From Takashimella koratensis (taxonomy: Eukaryota > Basidiomycota > Tremellomycetes > Trichosporonales > Tetragoniomycetaceae), in the NCBI GenBank assembly GCA_003116875.1, contig BCKT01000006.1, positions 372,001-436,000 on the forward strand: a stretch of 64,000 nt of DNA, given 5' to 3'. Numbering within the stretch: the stretch's first letter is position 1; the number at the start of each line of letters is the position of its first letter. Position numbers and translations under genes: made by a program. The notes below the pieces were generated by a model that did not search any database, was not told where the DNA came from, and was given only the letters and a program-made list of their open reading frames with translations. Below are positions 21,362-33,854 of this stretch, piece by piece.

Positions 21362-24262
21362 ATGTAAGCTCCCCTCTCCCCCTTTCCCTCTCTCTCCACC
21401 CCTCTCCATCAGCCTAAAGCTCTTCATTGACACTCCCAGGTCTCGACTTATCTTCCTCAACCTGCCCCCTTCCCTCACCCCGGACTCATTCCGATCCACA
21501 CTCACTTCCCCACCCACCCTCGCCGGTGCTCAAGTCACAGATACCCGGCTCGTCCCAAAACGGCGGTTCGCGTTTGTCGGGTATGCAGAGGAAGGAGATG
21601 CGAAAAAAGTCAAGGATTGGTTTGATGGGAGTTTTGCGTTTGGAGGTGGGAAAGTAAAGGTTGATTTTGTAAGGGATGAGGTGAGTCGCGCGAGCACATA
21701 CGAGCGTCTGGGCCAAGGAGCGAAGGAGTCGCAGAAGGAAGTGAGATAGGACGAAGAGAGCAGGTGTGCAAGGTAGTTGAGGTAGAGATAACTGATCCCG
21801 ATCTAGCCACTCGCTCCTAATCCGAAACGAACCAAGACCGAACCCGCGCCTAGACCCACATCAAGCGACGACGCCTCACCCACCGCTGGTCCGTCTAACC
21901 CCTCCAAATCGTCCAAGCAGCTGCAAGAGTTTATGGACGTGATGAAGGGTGTGGACCCGAGTGCGCCAGTGACGGAGGCAGAGGCGCTTGTACCTGGCGA
22001 TAAAGGGTGGGTTGCGGAGGGCGCCAAGGGGGCCAAGGGGAAGGGCAAGGTGGAGAAGAAGGTGGAGAAGAAGGTGGACATGGAGGAGGACGAGGGAGAG
22101 GAGGAGGCGGGTGAGGAAGACGATGATGCGGCTTGGTTGAAACGGAGACAAGCGGCTCTCGAAGGTGACGAGGCACAGCCCGTCGAGGACAAGGTAGGTC
22201 GACGTCCCTCTCAACTCTTCAACCGATCCTTGATGTTTTACTAATTCTTTCTGCTCCAGGTTGACCTCGAGGAACAGCTGATCCTCTCCACTGGCCGCCT
22301 CTTTGTTCGCAACCTCGCATTCGTCACGACCTCTTCCTCCCTTTCCACCCTTTTCTCCCGTTTCGGCGTGGTAGAAGATATCCACCTTCCTGTCTCTTCA
22401 ACCACCGGAGAACCCCTCGGCACGGCGTTCGTCCTCTTCCGTGACCCGGTTGCTGCTGCGTCTGCGTGGCGTGCGCTGGATAAGACCACGTTCCAGGGGA
22501 GATTACTGCATGTGTTGCCTGGTCGAGCAAGGCCTGGGAGCGAGAAGAAAGTGGAAGGTGTAGTCGATGGCAAAGTGTTGGGCAAGGCCGTAGAGGGCAA
22601 AGGGGAGGTGAAGGGGAAAGTGGAGGAGAGAAGGAAAGCGGAGAGCGCAAAGGGGGTTAATTGGGCGTCAATGTATATGAACGTGAGTGGGATAATGAAG
22701 AACAGGCAAGATGAGATGAGGAGAGGAGAGGGAGTTGAAGAGAGATATGCACGAGAGGAGGAGTTGATTGCGTCGCCTGTGAAAAGACAAGACGTGATGC
22801 TGACTTAGACCCTACCTAGTCCGACGCAGTCGCGGCCTCTGTCGCCTCTCGCATGGGCATCGCCAAATCCGAGTTGCTCGCGAACGACGACACCACCTCC
22901 AACCCGGCCGTCAAGCTCGCGTTGGCCGAGACCCACGTAATCGCCGAGACGAAAACCTACTTTGCCAGTCAAGGTATTGTCCTTGACTCTCTTGCCCCTC
23001 GCGTTCCTCGTTCACCAACAACCATCCTCGTGAAGAACATTCCGTTCGGGACTACCGCGCGCGATTTGGAAGATATGTTCTCCCCACATGGAGAGATGAA
23101 GCGGTGTCTCCTTCCGCCCTCGGGGACGCTTGGGGTCGTGGAGTTTGCGAACCCCATGGACGCGGGGAGAGCGTTCAAAGCTCTCGCGTATAGGAGGGTA
23201 GGAAGTGCGGTGTTGTATCTTGAGAAAGGACCAGTGGGGATGTTCAAGGATCCAGAGGTGGTGGATACCCCCAAGGCCAACGAAGCAAGGGACAAGCTCA
23301 AGTTGGTGGAATACGTCGCGAACGCAGCTGCTACCGCGACCCCTTCCACGACTGACCCTGCTGGGTCGGGATCTGGGACTGGGGCCCGTTCTGCCCCAGA
23401 CGAGGGGGACGAAGCAGGTTCTACCCTCTTCCTCAAGAACCTTTCTTTCTCCACAACTTCAGATCGTCTCGCTTCTTTGCTTTCTTCGCTTCCGGGCTAC
23501 TCGTTCTCCCGTATCCAGACAAAACCGGACCCGAAACGACCCGAGGCGAGGCTATCTATGGGATACGGGTTCGTCGGGTTCCGAACGAGGGAAGAGGCAG
23601 GGAAGGCGCTCAAGGGTTTGCAAGGGTTCGAAGTGGATGGGAAACAGTTGGACGTCAGGTTTGCGCAAAGAGGACAGGAGGATGGGGAGAAGAATGGGAG
23701 ACAAGGAGCAACACAGGCTGAGGAAGGGATGAAGGGGAAGACAAAGAGTACAAAGGTCTTGGTGAAGAATTTACCATTCGAAGCGACCAAGAAGGACGTG
23801 AAAGAGTTGTTCAGGTATGTTCATCCGGGCACTATGTCTTTCTCTCTCTTCTCTCCACCTCGGTATCTTACTCGCCACTGCATACCTCATTGGGAGACTA
23901 GACTGACAACTTTTTCCTTTTCCCTACTCTGGATCACTAACAGCGCGTATGGTACTCTCCGATCCGTCCGCGTCCCTCGCAAAGCCACGTTATCCACAAC
24001 TGGCGCTCAATCTACGCGCGGTTTCGCTTTCTTGGAATTCACAACGCACGCCGAAGCCGAGCGAGCTATGGAGGCGCTCGAGCATACCCATTTGTTGGGT
24101 AGGCATTTGGTTATGGAGTGGGCGAGGGAAGGTGAGGGGGTGGATGTGGATAAGTTGAGAGAAAAGGTTAAGAGGGATACGAAGGGATCAGGGGAAGGTG
24201 GAGGGAGGAAGAGGAAAGCGGAGATTCTGGCAGCGGGAGATGAGTTGGATGTGGATGAGTAG
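21362..24262 (+). CDS. MRD1: Multiple-RRM RNA-binding protein, Mrd1/RBM19 orthologue, 788 aa
   Basis: Pre-rRNA processing factor that organises 18S maturation in the nucleolus. Exons 21362-21363, 21440-21680, 21807-22193, 22260-22682, 22820-23814, 23944-24262. Five RRMs are visible: RRM1 at the extreme N-terminus (SRLIFLNLPPSLTPDSF; RRFAFVGYA), RRM2 about 221-300 (GRLFVRNLAF; GTAFVLF), RRM3 about 420-490 (TTILVKNIPFGTT), RRM4 about 545-630 (STLFLKNLSF; GYGFVGF) and RRM5 about 665-750 (TKVLVKNLPFEAT; RGFAFLEF). A Lys/Glu-rich linker follows RRM1. The MSR-start directly followed by RRM1 and the five-RRM order match Mrd1. The start codon itself is split: AT in the first exon and G after a 76 bp intron. 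This is the only model that yields the family's N-terminus. The C-terminus ends in a basic KRKAE stretch. Confidence 0.9.
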
Positions 24263-24576
24263 GCATCATATGAGAGAGTCGAATGAGGGTTGAGCAAAGG
24301 AAAGGGTAAGACAAGTGGGTTTAGACTGAGAGTTTGAGATCATGTTGTTTGCATATTATAGGGATATTGAATGAGATATGTTCTTAACTTGAGTTGATAA
24401 AGGGCTATCTTGAAGGTAAACAGAGTCCAGCGAACTGTTAATGAAGGATTGAAAACTGATGCTGATGATACTACTGATTCGAATTATACGATACAGTTCA
24501 AGTGAGGTTGAGATTGGAGAAAAAGTTGATTTACGCGGAAAGTAGTGGTGAGACTGATTTCACTCTGTCGTGGTCG
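24263..24576. other. Short AT-richer interval between convergent genes
   Basis: Contains the 3' ends of MRD1 and the small minus-strand gene. It is noticeably AT-richer than its surroundings. No open frame of interest. Confidence 0.6.
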
Positions 24577-25307
24577 CTACAACTTGCCCGCATCAGACTT
24601 TCCAGTGTTCAAAGGCGCTTCGTCGCCCTTCTTCCCCTGTTTGCCGTGTTTCGAGTACTCGTCGGACGCAGGAGACTTGGAAAAGTCTTTCCCAGTCTGA
24701 AGAGGGTCAGTCGTGGTCCAAATCCGCCCATACACAAGGAAAGACCGATGAGGAGAGGATGGGGAGGTGGAAAGATGGGAGAACGATAGAACAAATAAGA
24801 AACCAAAAGATTTACCTCTTGTTCAACCCCCTTGGCGCTGCTCTTGGGATCGGGGTTCTTGTCAAACGCCGAATCGGTATGCGCGACATCATCAGTCTAG
24901 CGACAAGTCAGCATTGATCCAACCTCTCGCTGAAACATATCCAACGACGTGCTCGTCGCTCCACGATCGATGACTTGAACTTGACTCACCCCTGCGCCTG
25001 TGGACCCGGCTTCATCCGAATACAATTCCTTCTTCCCCTTATCCGACGCATACCCCCTTCGTCCACCCATCTCGTAACCCGATACATCCCCGACTCCAAC
25101 ACCGTAGCCGCTGTAACTTGATTTGATCGACATTGCGGAGATGGTGCGTGATGTTGCGCGAGGACGAGAGGGGCCGGCAAATGCCGCAGTAGAGGCGGAG
25201 GAGGTACCGGATGAGAGAGTGGAGAGTTCCATGGCTGCTGGGCCGGTAGGTGGGGGGACGAGGGGAGTCCGGAGGAGGAAGAGGAGCGTGCGTTTGGCAG
25301 AGAACAT
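24577..25307 (-). CDS. Small conserved-looking protein, probably mitochondrial, 172 aa
   Basis: Exons 25307-24990, 24896-24816, 24696-24577, all in phase 0. The N-terminus (MFSAKRTLLFLLRTPL) is basic, hydrophobic and lacks acidic residues, as expected of a mitochondrial presequence. The middle is Ser/Gly/Tyr-rich (SYSGYGVGVGD). The C-terminal 65 residues are hydrophilic with the motifs DDVAHTDSAFDKNPDP and PASDEYSKHGKQGKKG. I do not recognise the family; the C-terminal part looks conserved because it is spread over three clean exons. No membrane segment after the leader. Function unknown. Confidence 0.68.
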
Positions 25308-25959
25308 GGTTGCTAGGTGGAAGAGGTGTATGGGTGGGTGGGTGGTGATGGGGTGAGGGGAGTAGGTGGTAAGTGAAGTGGGTGGTGGGATGGACGATGT
25401 GGATGAGGGATCGGGTAGGGTGGGGCCAGTTGTTGGTTATATATGCGTGTCTCAGCCTGAATCCAAGCTAGCCAGCGTCCACCTAGTCCTGACGTCCACG
25501 GCCGATCTATGCACCCCCACGCCCTCTTCTCGGCGATTCCGTGCTCCCGCCGCCTCTTCCTGCCCTATCCTATCCTATCCTATCCTGCTTGTCCCACATT
25601 TTTCTTCTCGTCAGCAAGCGACATGCCATCTTACGTCCACGGCACCCGCCGGTCGGAGCGGACGTCGATGCCCATCCGCCCATCTACCCATGAGGTCAAT
25701 ATGACGTCGTCCCCACGTGGCGTGGATCTAGCCTTGGCAAGAGGAGCTAAGAAAGTGGTCAGTCACGTGAGAATGCATAGCCGGGGACGGGGATGAATTG
25801 GTTCCGCTGATGATGTGGCAGGACTGGCACACACCACCTACTCCCTTGTCGGACGCGTCCGGTGTGGTCCTCACTCTTTCTCACTGACACTGACCACGAG
25901 CTACGACCTATACCTCACACCGATACACCTTGAACGACTTAGACAACGCTCATACAACC
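25308..25959. promoter_or_regulatory. Divergent intergenic region between the small mitochondrial-type gene and KE4
   Basis: 652 bp between two divergent start codons, so it should carry both promoters. It includes a TATCC pentamer repeat near 25567-25583 (CCTATCCTATCCTATCC). No further signals are recognised. Confidence 0.5.
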
Positions 25960-27857
25960 ATGCAATCGAGGTCGAAACGGATATCTCGCGCTTTCATCGG
26001 TCTCGCCGTCGTTGCGGCGGTCGTCATGACCCTCGTCGAGGCAAAGGACAAGGTGAGCTTTCCTTCCTGGGCCTCGATCAAACCAAACCCAACAGCAAAC
26101 TAGAGTAGATTCTCGACTTCGAGACAAATTCGACTAGTCTGCTCGTATCCCATCAAGTCTACCTTGTAAGATGTGTCGCTGACTTGAGCAGCAGATCCAC
26201 CTCAAAGTCCCGACGTTTGAGAAGGAGCTGCATGGGCATGACGAGCATGGGAAACTCATGCGTCAGGTGTTTGCTACCCTGTTCCCTTTCAAGAGTCCAG
26301 CATGGAACTCGAGTGCGTATTGAGTCTGGCCTGGTTGTCGTGCTTGGGATGAGAGAGCAGGAAGTTGAGAGTCGACAGTGGTTTGAGATGTTGGTGCTGA
26401 CACGATTGCAGTCTTGGCGACTTTCTATATCTCCTCGTAAGTGCAGCCTCAAGCCCAACCACCCAGGCGTTTCTTTCTTCTTGAACTCTCAGCGTTACTC
26501 TCCCGCTCTCTGGGCCACGCTGACATTCCCCAGCGTTCCCAACTTTATCCTCCTCGCCGTCCCTGCGACCCTCGAGCCCAGCTCCCTCAACACCATGATC
26601 GCATTCGCGACCGGTGGTCTCCTAGGCGACGTCTTTCTCCACCTCGTCCCGCACGCTTTCTTCGGTGAGGGCGAGGAGAAGGGTCGGGCCTTTGTCGTTG
26701 AGGAGAGGCGGAACATTGTGATCGGGTAAGTAGGGGATACCGCTGCTTAAGATGCGAAGATGAACTCATTGCTGATTCGTCTGGACACCTTATTGTTACA
26801 TCGCAGCGGGTCAATCTTTGTCGGATTTGCTGCTTTCTTCGTCCTGGACAAAACGATGCGTGTCCTCAGTGCTTCTGCTGACGGAGAATCTCACGGTCAC
26901 TCTCATTCCCACTCTCATTCCCACTCTCACTCCCACTCTCACTCCCACGGTGCTTCCCAATCATCCGGCAAGTCCTCGGCCCTCGACGCTCCCGGGGAGC
27001 TGAAACAGCGCAAATCCCCTTCCGACGTAACCACGACCCCCGCCTCCGCGCCCTCGGAATCCACAACCAGCTCAGCAGCGGTTAACCCGTCTCTCAAGCT
27101 GTCTGCGTATCTCAACTTGTTTGGGGATTTCACGCACAATATCACCGATGGGCTGGCGATGGCTGCAAGCTTTTATTCCAGTCCGGCTTTGGGTGCGGTC
27201 ACGACGATCGCGACGTTCTGTCATGAGATCCCACACGAGGTGAGGTCTGGCCCTTGCCCCCTTTTGCTGTCATTACCTCCCACCTGGGTCCCGGTTTGAC
27301 GAGAATCGAGGCTAACGAGCTATTGTTTCCAGATTGCCGACTACTCCATCCTCATCAAATCCGGGTTTACAAAGTATCAAGCAATGGGCTCGCAGTTCTT
27401 CACTGCTGTTGGGGCGTTTGTGGGCACGTTCCTCGGGATTTGGATCGCAGAGAGCACGGGCGGTGTTGAGAGGACGATTCTGAATGAGGGCGAGGGGTTG
27501 TTTGGGACGAGCGTTAGTGGTGGGGATCTGATTATTCCCATGACTGCCGGAGGTGAGTTTTATGTGCTGCGTGGGACCTGTGTTGTGCATGGCATAGTCC
27601 ATGGGCTATGGCTGCAGTGTCAAGGTGACAGAACACGAGCTGACCATGCGCCAGGGTTCCTGTACATTGCAAGCGTGAGCGTGATCCCGGAGTTGTTGGC
27701 GGAATCGCGTAGCGCCAAGCAAGCGTTGAAAGAGTACGCTGCGATGGCCTTTGGCGTCTTCTGTATGGTGAGTAAAGATTCGCGTAGGATTGAAAAGGGT
27801 TGAAGACTAGTCTGCTAACATGCATTTGATCAGGCTGTCATTGCGTGGAACGAGTAG
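25960..27857 (+). CDS. ZIP family zinc transporter, KE4/SLC39A7 type (Yke4-like), 406 aa
   Basis: Moves zinc across the ER/secretory membrane. Exons 25960-26052, 26192-26312, 26412-26436, 26534-26725, 26807-27239, 27333-27552, 27655-27767, 27834-27857. The second exon start could shift by 3 nt because of a repeated CAG at the acceptor. Features in order: signal-anchor-like N-terminus ([19 protein letters not shown]); [10 protein letters not shown] segments with [20 protein letters not shown]; a long His-Ser loop (HSHSHS, about 10 pairs) between TM3 and TM4; [13 protein letters not shown]; then CHEIPHE, the LIV-1 subfamily HExPHE signature; final TMs. Length and motif order match KE4. The variable loop is the only unusual part. 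Confidence 0.92.
26893..26950 (+). repeat. CACTCN hexamer repeat coding (His-Ser)n loop
   Basis: Repeated CACTCC/CACTCT units encode about ten His-Ser pairs in the cytosolic zinc-binding loop of the KE4 transporter. Confidence 0.9.
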
Positions 27858-28545
27858 GAAGAAGAATTGTCGTGGAAGAAGTAGACCCTGTGCAGATCGA
27901 GATACAGTAGCTATCTATGCATGCATGGCCATCCTTAAGCGAATGCGATGCACAGCAGGGTGACGATTGCCTCGTGCACAGACAGATCCGAAGCACAAGC
28001 AAAGCAGACTTCCCGGCGGACGTTATTTTGGGGCAAGATGAGCCTGGAGTTGAGGAACCAGGGCGGGAGAGCTAGAGGGCGAGAAAGCCAAGGGGCGAAG
28101 GAGAGAGCGAGGGGCCTCGGGGGATGGGGCAAAACAGGAAATGGGACGGAGAAAATGCTCGCACCGTCGAAGGGAAGCGATGACGCAGTGTGGGCAGTAA
28201 TTAGCGCCACTGTAGCAACTAGGTCTATCTCTTTCACTCGATACACATACACATACACACACACAAACTCATCGTAACCATCCATATCCATCGTCCCCAA
28301 GGACAACCAACCACCCCAGCTCGCCATTCCCGTTTCACTCGACCTCACCCTTGACGGCCCTTGCCATTTCCGTTGACCCTTTGCCGTTGCCATCTCCGGT
28401 TTTTTTATTTTCATTTAATTCATCTCCCAATCTCCCAATCTCTCATCTCTCATTTTCATCTCTCCCTCGACCAAATTTCATCCCTTGACGACCTACCTAC
28501 CTGTTCCTCACGCTTGACTCTACATCTACTTCTATCACAGCAATC
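27858..28545. other. Intergenic region, 3' flank of KE4 and promoter of the CBM48 gene
   Basis: 688 bp between two plus-strand genes. The half nearest the CBM48 gene is pyrimidine-rich, with an ACACAT repeat near 28240-28266. This is common in strong basidiomycete promoters and leaders. No gene seen. Confidence 0.5.
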
Positions 28546-30952
28546 ATGAGCGACAAGCACTCTGCTATTTTCACCTGGGGCGCAGGTCCCGAGACCGTGA
28601 GTGATCCTCGCGTGCTCGCTCCCCTTCGCTTTATCCCTCTTGTCGTCGTCGCCTTCACCTCCAAACCTTGCTGATTCACAACCTCAACTCCATCTCGCAT
28701 CCACACTTGCCGTCTCCCAACTTACATCCACCTCACCCCTCTCCCTCTACCTGTCCCTACTCACCTTCTCGAACGCCCTCCCCACCCACACAGGTCTTCA
28801 TCGCGGGCAACTTCAACAACTGGTCCGACTCGGCCAACCCGCTCAAGAAGAAAGACGACGGCAGCTTCTACGCTGAGATCCCGCTGCCGTGGGGTGAGAA
28901 GCAGGCGTTCAAGTACGTCGTCGATGGGGACTGGAAAGTCCGCGAGGACGAGGCCAAAGAGTGGGGTGAGTACAAGTGATGCGCTGGGCTTGGGGAAAGG
29001 GTTTTGCTAGGTCGTAGGGCTGAGGTGTACAAGAGTCGCTGCTAATTGTTCATTTTGACTTTGCCTTTACTCGACACTAGATGCCGCCGGTAACATGAAC
29101 AACGTGAGTAGCTTGGTCTTCAACCAGCTGCAAGCACCTTTAGCTGATCTTACCTTTACCTTTCACCTCCTCCACCAGATCTACACCGCCCCTCCCGCTC
29201 CTCTTGCCAGCGACGCCGAGGTCCCATCGACCGCTACCGCTGTCCCTCCTTCCACCGCTCCCGATGTCGCTCCCTCCTCGTCCACCTCCAAGACCGAGCC
29301 CTCTACACTCATCGCCTCGTCGGCTCCTACCCTCGGCGGCGTCGCGGCCGTTCACCCGGCAGCCGCTTCCGCCAACGGAGACGACAAGACCCAGCCCGAG
29401 GTCCTCGAGAAGGTCGCGGCCAACGCAAATGTCGGCGAGGCCCCGGCAGCGGGTGAGGAGGAGAAGGGGATCTATGAGAAGGCTGCGGAGATCGGGGGTG
29501 TCGCCCTCGCATCGCTGGGCGCCGTCGTGGGTACCGCGGCGGTCGCGGTGGAGAAGGCGACGGGTGTCGACCTCACCCACGCTGCTCCGGTAAGTGGTTT
29601 GGCTAGGGGTGGGGCGAGCAGAGATGGGGAGGGGATCTGGCAGGCGAGCAGAGATGAGGTGGATAGATTCGTGGGGAGAGGGGGGCACAGACGCCATGAA
29701 GGACGAGGCGAAGAAGTAACGAGCTGACCTCGCAGATCTCCGTTGCCGACGCCAAGGCGCAGGGCATCGATGTCGACGGCTTGAAAAAGGTCGACGGCGA
29801 GACTGACGCTGTCTCCCCTGTCGGCACGCAGGCACCAACTGCCGGTGTCGCCTCGCTCGACGAGAAGCTCAAGGACCTCAAGGTTGATACTGCCGGCCAG
29901 GCGGCTGTTCCCCTCCCCAATGGCGAGGCTCCAAAGAGTGAGTACAACCTTGCAGTTGGATTGTCACACGTCTGTGCTGTCCCTCTCCGGCAGAAGTTCC
30001 CACCCGTTATCTCTCTATCTCTCCGCTGTCCCTGTAGCCGACTCACGCTGACACGCGCAGCCGTCGTCGCACCCGTCGACCCCGTCGTCCTCGACAAGAA
30101 AGAGAAAGATGAGCCTGTTCCTGACATCCCGGCGCAGGACGACCGGACAAACCACCAGACCATCCCTGCCACAATCATCACGCCCCTCTCTGCTCGTGAC
30201 CCTGCCAAGGACCGATCTATCAACGCTGCTACCGACTCAGACACTGTTGCGCCTGTCGTTGGTGCTGACCCGAGCGCACACGACGCGATCGCCGCCAAGG
30301 TCGAGCAGGAGGAGAAGCCGACACCTGCTGCTCCTATCACACCCGCGCCCGCCGCTGCGCCCGCTGTCGTCGCTACCCCTACTCCTGCGGCTCCCGCGCC
30401 TGTTGCCGCAGACACCGCCGTCCCCATCGCCGTGGAGGACGCTGCGACTCCCGAAGGAGCCGCGCACGTCGTTGCTGCGCAGACCAAGGAANCCCCCCTC
30501 CCTGCTCAGCCGCCAGCCACACCTGCCAAGGACGCAGTCACCCCCGCCGCCCCCGCAGCCGCGACCCCAGGGAGCGTGGCCTCCACCCCAGCCTCGACAC
30601 CGGCCAAGACCGCGGCCGCCTCGGGTCACTCGCGAGATGCGACGGGAAGCTCGGCCGACGTCAAGAAGCGCAGGTCCGGGTTCTTCGGCAAGGTGAGTAA
30701 ATTGTTCAAATGTGGTATGAAAGGGAACAGAGGATAGTTGGGAGAGTGGGGAAAGTAGAGAAAGGACGAATGGAGTCGTCTGTCTACGTCGAGCTAGGTG
30801 CGAGTGGGGACTGGCTAGCAATAGTCAGAGACTGGATTGTTTCGGACCATGTTTCATCGTCTTTCGTTCCCTCCTGATCCGAAGTCCTGGAACAATAAAC
30901 TGACCAATGTGTCCAGATCAAGAACGCCTTCAGCCCTGCCAAGGAGAAGTAA
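28546..30952 (+). CDS. CBM48 (glycogen-binding-like) protein of the Crp1/Mdg1 type, 508 aa
   Basis: Exons 28546-28596, 28794-28965, 29081-29103, 29179-29589, 29736-29937, 30061-30692, 30917-30952. The first about 85 residues form an AMPK-beta-like carbohydrate-binding module: FTWGAGPETVFIAGNFNNWSD, PLKKKDDGSFYAEIPLPWGEKQAFKYVVDGDW, then DEAKEWDAAGNMNN. The rest is Ala/Pro/Thr-rich and disordered, with one hydrophobic patch (GVALASLGAVVGTAAVAVE), and ends in a basic tail (GFFGKIKNAFSPAKEK). This is the organisation of yeast Crp1 (cruciform-DNA recognising) and Mdg1. Binding of glycogen is not established for those. One unresolved base (30482) lies next to a C run in the disordered part. Family call is good; molecular role uncertain. 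Confidence 0.82.
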
Positions 30953-31732
30953 ATCGGGTCGTCGCAAATCTCGGCAATGCGGTTACAGCGGTATCTCTAG
31001 GAAACTCGTCGTTTAAGTGGTTTATATCCGCCATCTCGATTTCTCGATTTCCTCGCCTCTTTTCCTCTTTCTCAACCACATTCCGCGATACCTTCTTGAA
31101 GGTCTCCGCCCTGGGCTTTCTCTTCTTCGGCCCCCCAGCCCCTTTGAATTTCTTTGGCCTACTCACTCTCTACCCGTCTCGATCTAATAACTTGTCTCTC
31201 GGTCTCTGGTCTCGATTAAGTTCTTTCCTCCGTCTCTCTCTCTCCCTCCCTCACTTTCTCAGTTTGAAAGAACCGATTCGTAATAAATCTATTCTCGTCC
31301 GATCCTACACCTAGCCCTTCCCATATCTCTTTACCTCCCAACTTTCCTATCTCCACCTATTCTATTCTCTTCCCGCCCCAAGTCGTCCTCAACGGGCGAC
31401 AATAGAGTCCTACCTCTAACCCTTCCCCCAACCCTTCTCGTCTCGCTTTGAAGAAGAATGGCAGTTGTGAAGTGAGGTAGGCGTTTGACGTTGAGGGAGA
31501 GTAAGGATGAAGAGCTGGGAAAGGAAGATGGAAATAGACTGGAAAGGAAAATGGAAATGCGAGTCAAGTGGGCTTTGATGTGATTGATGCATCAGATGCA
31601 ATTCAAATATCTCGTATCCATCGACTACGGACACCTTCAAGTCTACATGAAACTCTTTGCCTTCACTCAACCCCTTCCGTACGCCTGCCGTACACTGTGC
31701 TTTGCTCAACCATGCCCTTCTTGCTCGGGGCA
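30953..31732. other. Interval between convergent CBM48 and MED19 genes
   Basis: Pyrimidine-rich 3' flanks with no recognisable coding signal. Short frames on the minus strand near 31416-31733 are S/F/L-rich reads of the pyrimidine-rich strand. Confidence 0.5.
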
Positions 31733-33854
31733 CTAACTATCCCCCGTCCGACTTCGGGCGCCTTTGAACATTGCTTTAACGCCAACGTCTCCGGGGCTCG
31801 CTGACCTGCTTCCCCCTTTTGGTCTCTTGGCGACATTCAACAACCCTGATCCTCCTGGCCCTTCACTCCATCCCCCGCCTCCTACACCTCCGCCACCACC
31901 TGCTCCACTACCCTCCAACGGTCGTTTCGTCGGTGTCGCCACTGAACCGCTCCCGTCTCCCGCTCTAGCAAACGGGAACCTAGGCATCGGTGTTGGTGTA
32001 TTCGGTGCTCTCCCACTTCCTCCTGCACCTGCATTTCCACCTCCGCTTCCGGGAGTCGCGACGTACGGTCTCGCACTAGGCGGTGCGGTCGCTCTAGAAA
32101 ACACATGTTTCCCACCACCTCCTCCACCTCCGGGAGCCGTATTCGGTGCCGACGGGCGCCGGAAAGTCCCAGGGTGAGCCGCGGGGGTAGATGTGGTATT
32201 GGGGAAAGACGGGTTGGAACCGCCAGCAGGCGCTGAGCCCGGTGCGTTGAGACGAGCGGAGAGGTGAGAGGGTGGTGCGATGGATGGGCCAGGAGTGGAA
32301 GGGAGCGGTTCGGGGGCGATAGATTGGGAAAGACGGAGTTGTTTGCGGCGCTGTAGAGGGAAGAAAGGGAGGACGGGGAGGGAGAGGGGGATGGGTCAGT
32401 TAATGAAGTGTGAGGAAATGGAGAGGGGGAAATGGAGGGTGGTAGGTCAAGAGAGAAGAGTAAGAGTAGGAATTGAGGAAAGAGCAGGTGATAATTGTCA
32501 CTTACGTTTCGTTTCTCCTCAGCTTCGCGGACGCCCAGTTTCTCCCCACCAGCGTACTTTATCTCGTCAGCGATGGTTTTACCATTCCCTCATCCCCACC
32601 CGCCCTCAAGGAAAGAAGGGGTAAAGCTTGCCAAGCCAAGGTTTGGGAGGTGAAAGGTCGTCACGAATCTGATTCATCGAGTCCAGAGTTCCACTCACAC
32701 CCTCAACTTTCATCCCTTGTTCGAGCCGCGCGACACTCAGTTGGTCTGCGAGCATCGGCTCGATCGGACCTGTCCATGTTGATGGAGGAGGAGCGGTCGG
32801 CGGGTGTCGAAGATCTGGGATGAGAGAGAGGAGAGAGAGGTCGGGCTTGTTACCGGCCGGCACGGGGTCTGCGCGGAGCCCAAGGTGAACGGGACACAGC
32901 GCGGTACGTAGAGTGGGGGATCGGTGTGCAGCGAGAAAGATCAGACCGATACGAGAAGGGAGCGGGAGCCAATGGAGTCGGGCGAGGGGGAGCAGGTCGA
33001 GAAGGGGAAAGCAGAGTCAGCCTGGTTGCGCATGTTTCGAGCCAAGGCAGGAAAACAAGTAGATCTCTCCTAGTATCCAGTAGTGTCGACAAGGCTCAAC
33101 CTTGGATCACAGAACAGAACCTACCGATACAATCTTCTAGCAGGCCGATATAACCTTTACTCAACCCCTGTTTCCGCTTGACGTCCTTTCGTCCTTTCTT
33201 CTTCCCCCCTGTCCCCGCCCCTGCCCCCGCTGCTCCTGATACACCCCCCGCGCCATTCGGTATCCCATTTACTCCTCCGCCGTCCCCCGGTCCACCGCTA
33301 CCGCCACCACCACCGCCTTCCTCGTCGTCCGAGTCGGGGACGGGCTCAAAGTACGGTCGAACAAAGGTGTTAAATAGCCCGTCGAGATGGAGGAGGGAGA
33401 TTAGGTCGTGTGAAGGGTGCAAGTGTTTGGGCGTCGCGACTGTTGGTGATCCGTCGAGAGATGGTGAGAGATGGCGAGAGATGGTGAGAGATAGAAAGAA
33501 CAGGGGTGCAGTATGGTAGCGGCGATAGAGATGAGGTTGAGAATGAAGATAGGTCAAATGGTATGGAAGAACCCAAAATCAGTCACTTGTTTATCCTCGA
33601 TTCCAAGTCGATAAAGAGACAGGACAATCGTCCGAGCCAGAACCCAACTCACCGTCCCACTCTGGCAAGATCAATCTTGTCTTCTGCACTGCCATAGACG
33701 ATGACGAACCCATCACCACATCCCCATCTGATCCATCGGCCCCATTTGCCCTGTCTACCCCGGGTAGACCTTTCATTCCGTCCCTTTCAATGTCCAAAGG
33801 TCGGACAACTCCAGCTGCCGCGGAACTGCTCTCTCCGTTCTTTTCAATGTCCAT
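31733..33854 (-). CDS. MED19: Mediator complex subunit 19 (Rox3 type), 451 aa
   Basis: Head-module Mediator subunit for RNA polymerase II transcription. Exons (minus): 33854-33653, 33439-33125, 32868-32699, 32556-32506, 32350-31733. The conserved core reads LHPSHDLISLLHLDGLFNTFVRPY, then after an acidic/Gly-rich insertion KRKQGLSKGYIGLLEDCIG, DPVPAGNKPDLSLLSLI, and an RRKQLRL stretch. This follows the Rox3/MED19 order (D-L-x-x-L-x-L-L-x-x-x-Y/F-x-x-x-V-R-P, then G-Y-x-x-x-x-E-D). The C-terminal 200 residues are Pro/Gly/Ser-rich and basic. Introns 2 and 3 are long (256 and 142 bp); the acceptor of the fourth exon was chosen for distance from a CTGAC branch site and could differ slightly. Identification rests on the core motif. 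Confidence 0.75.

Noticed and set aside
30237..30821. Minus-strand frame rich in Gly/Arg/Ser under the CBM48 gene
   Set aside because: Antisense of an Ala/Pro-rich coding exon with confirmed splice continuity on the plus strand.
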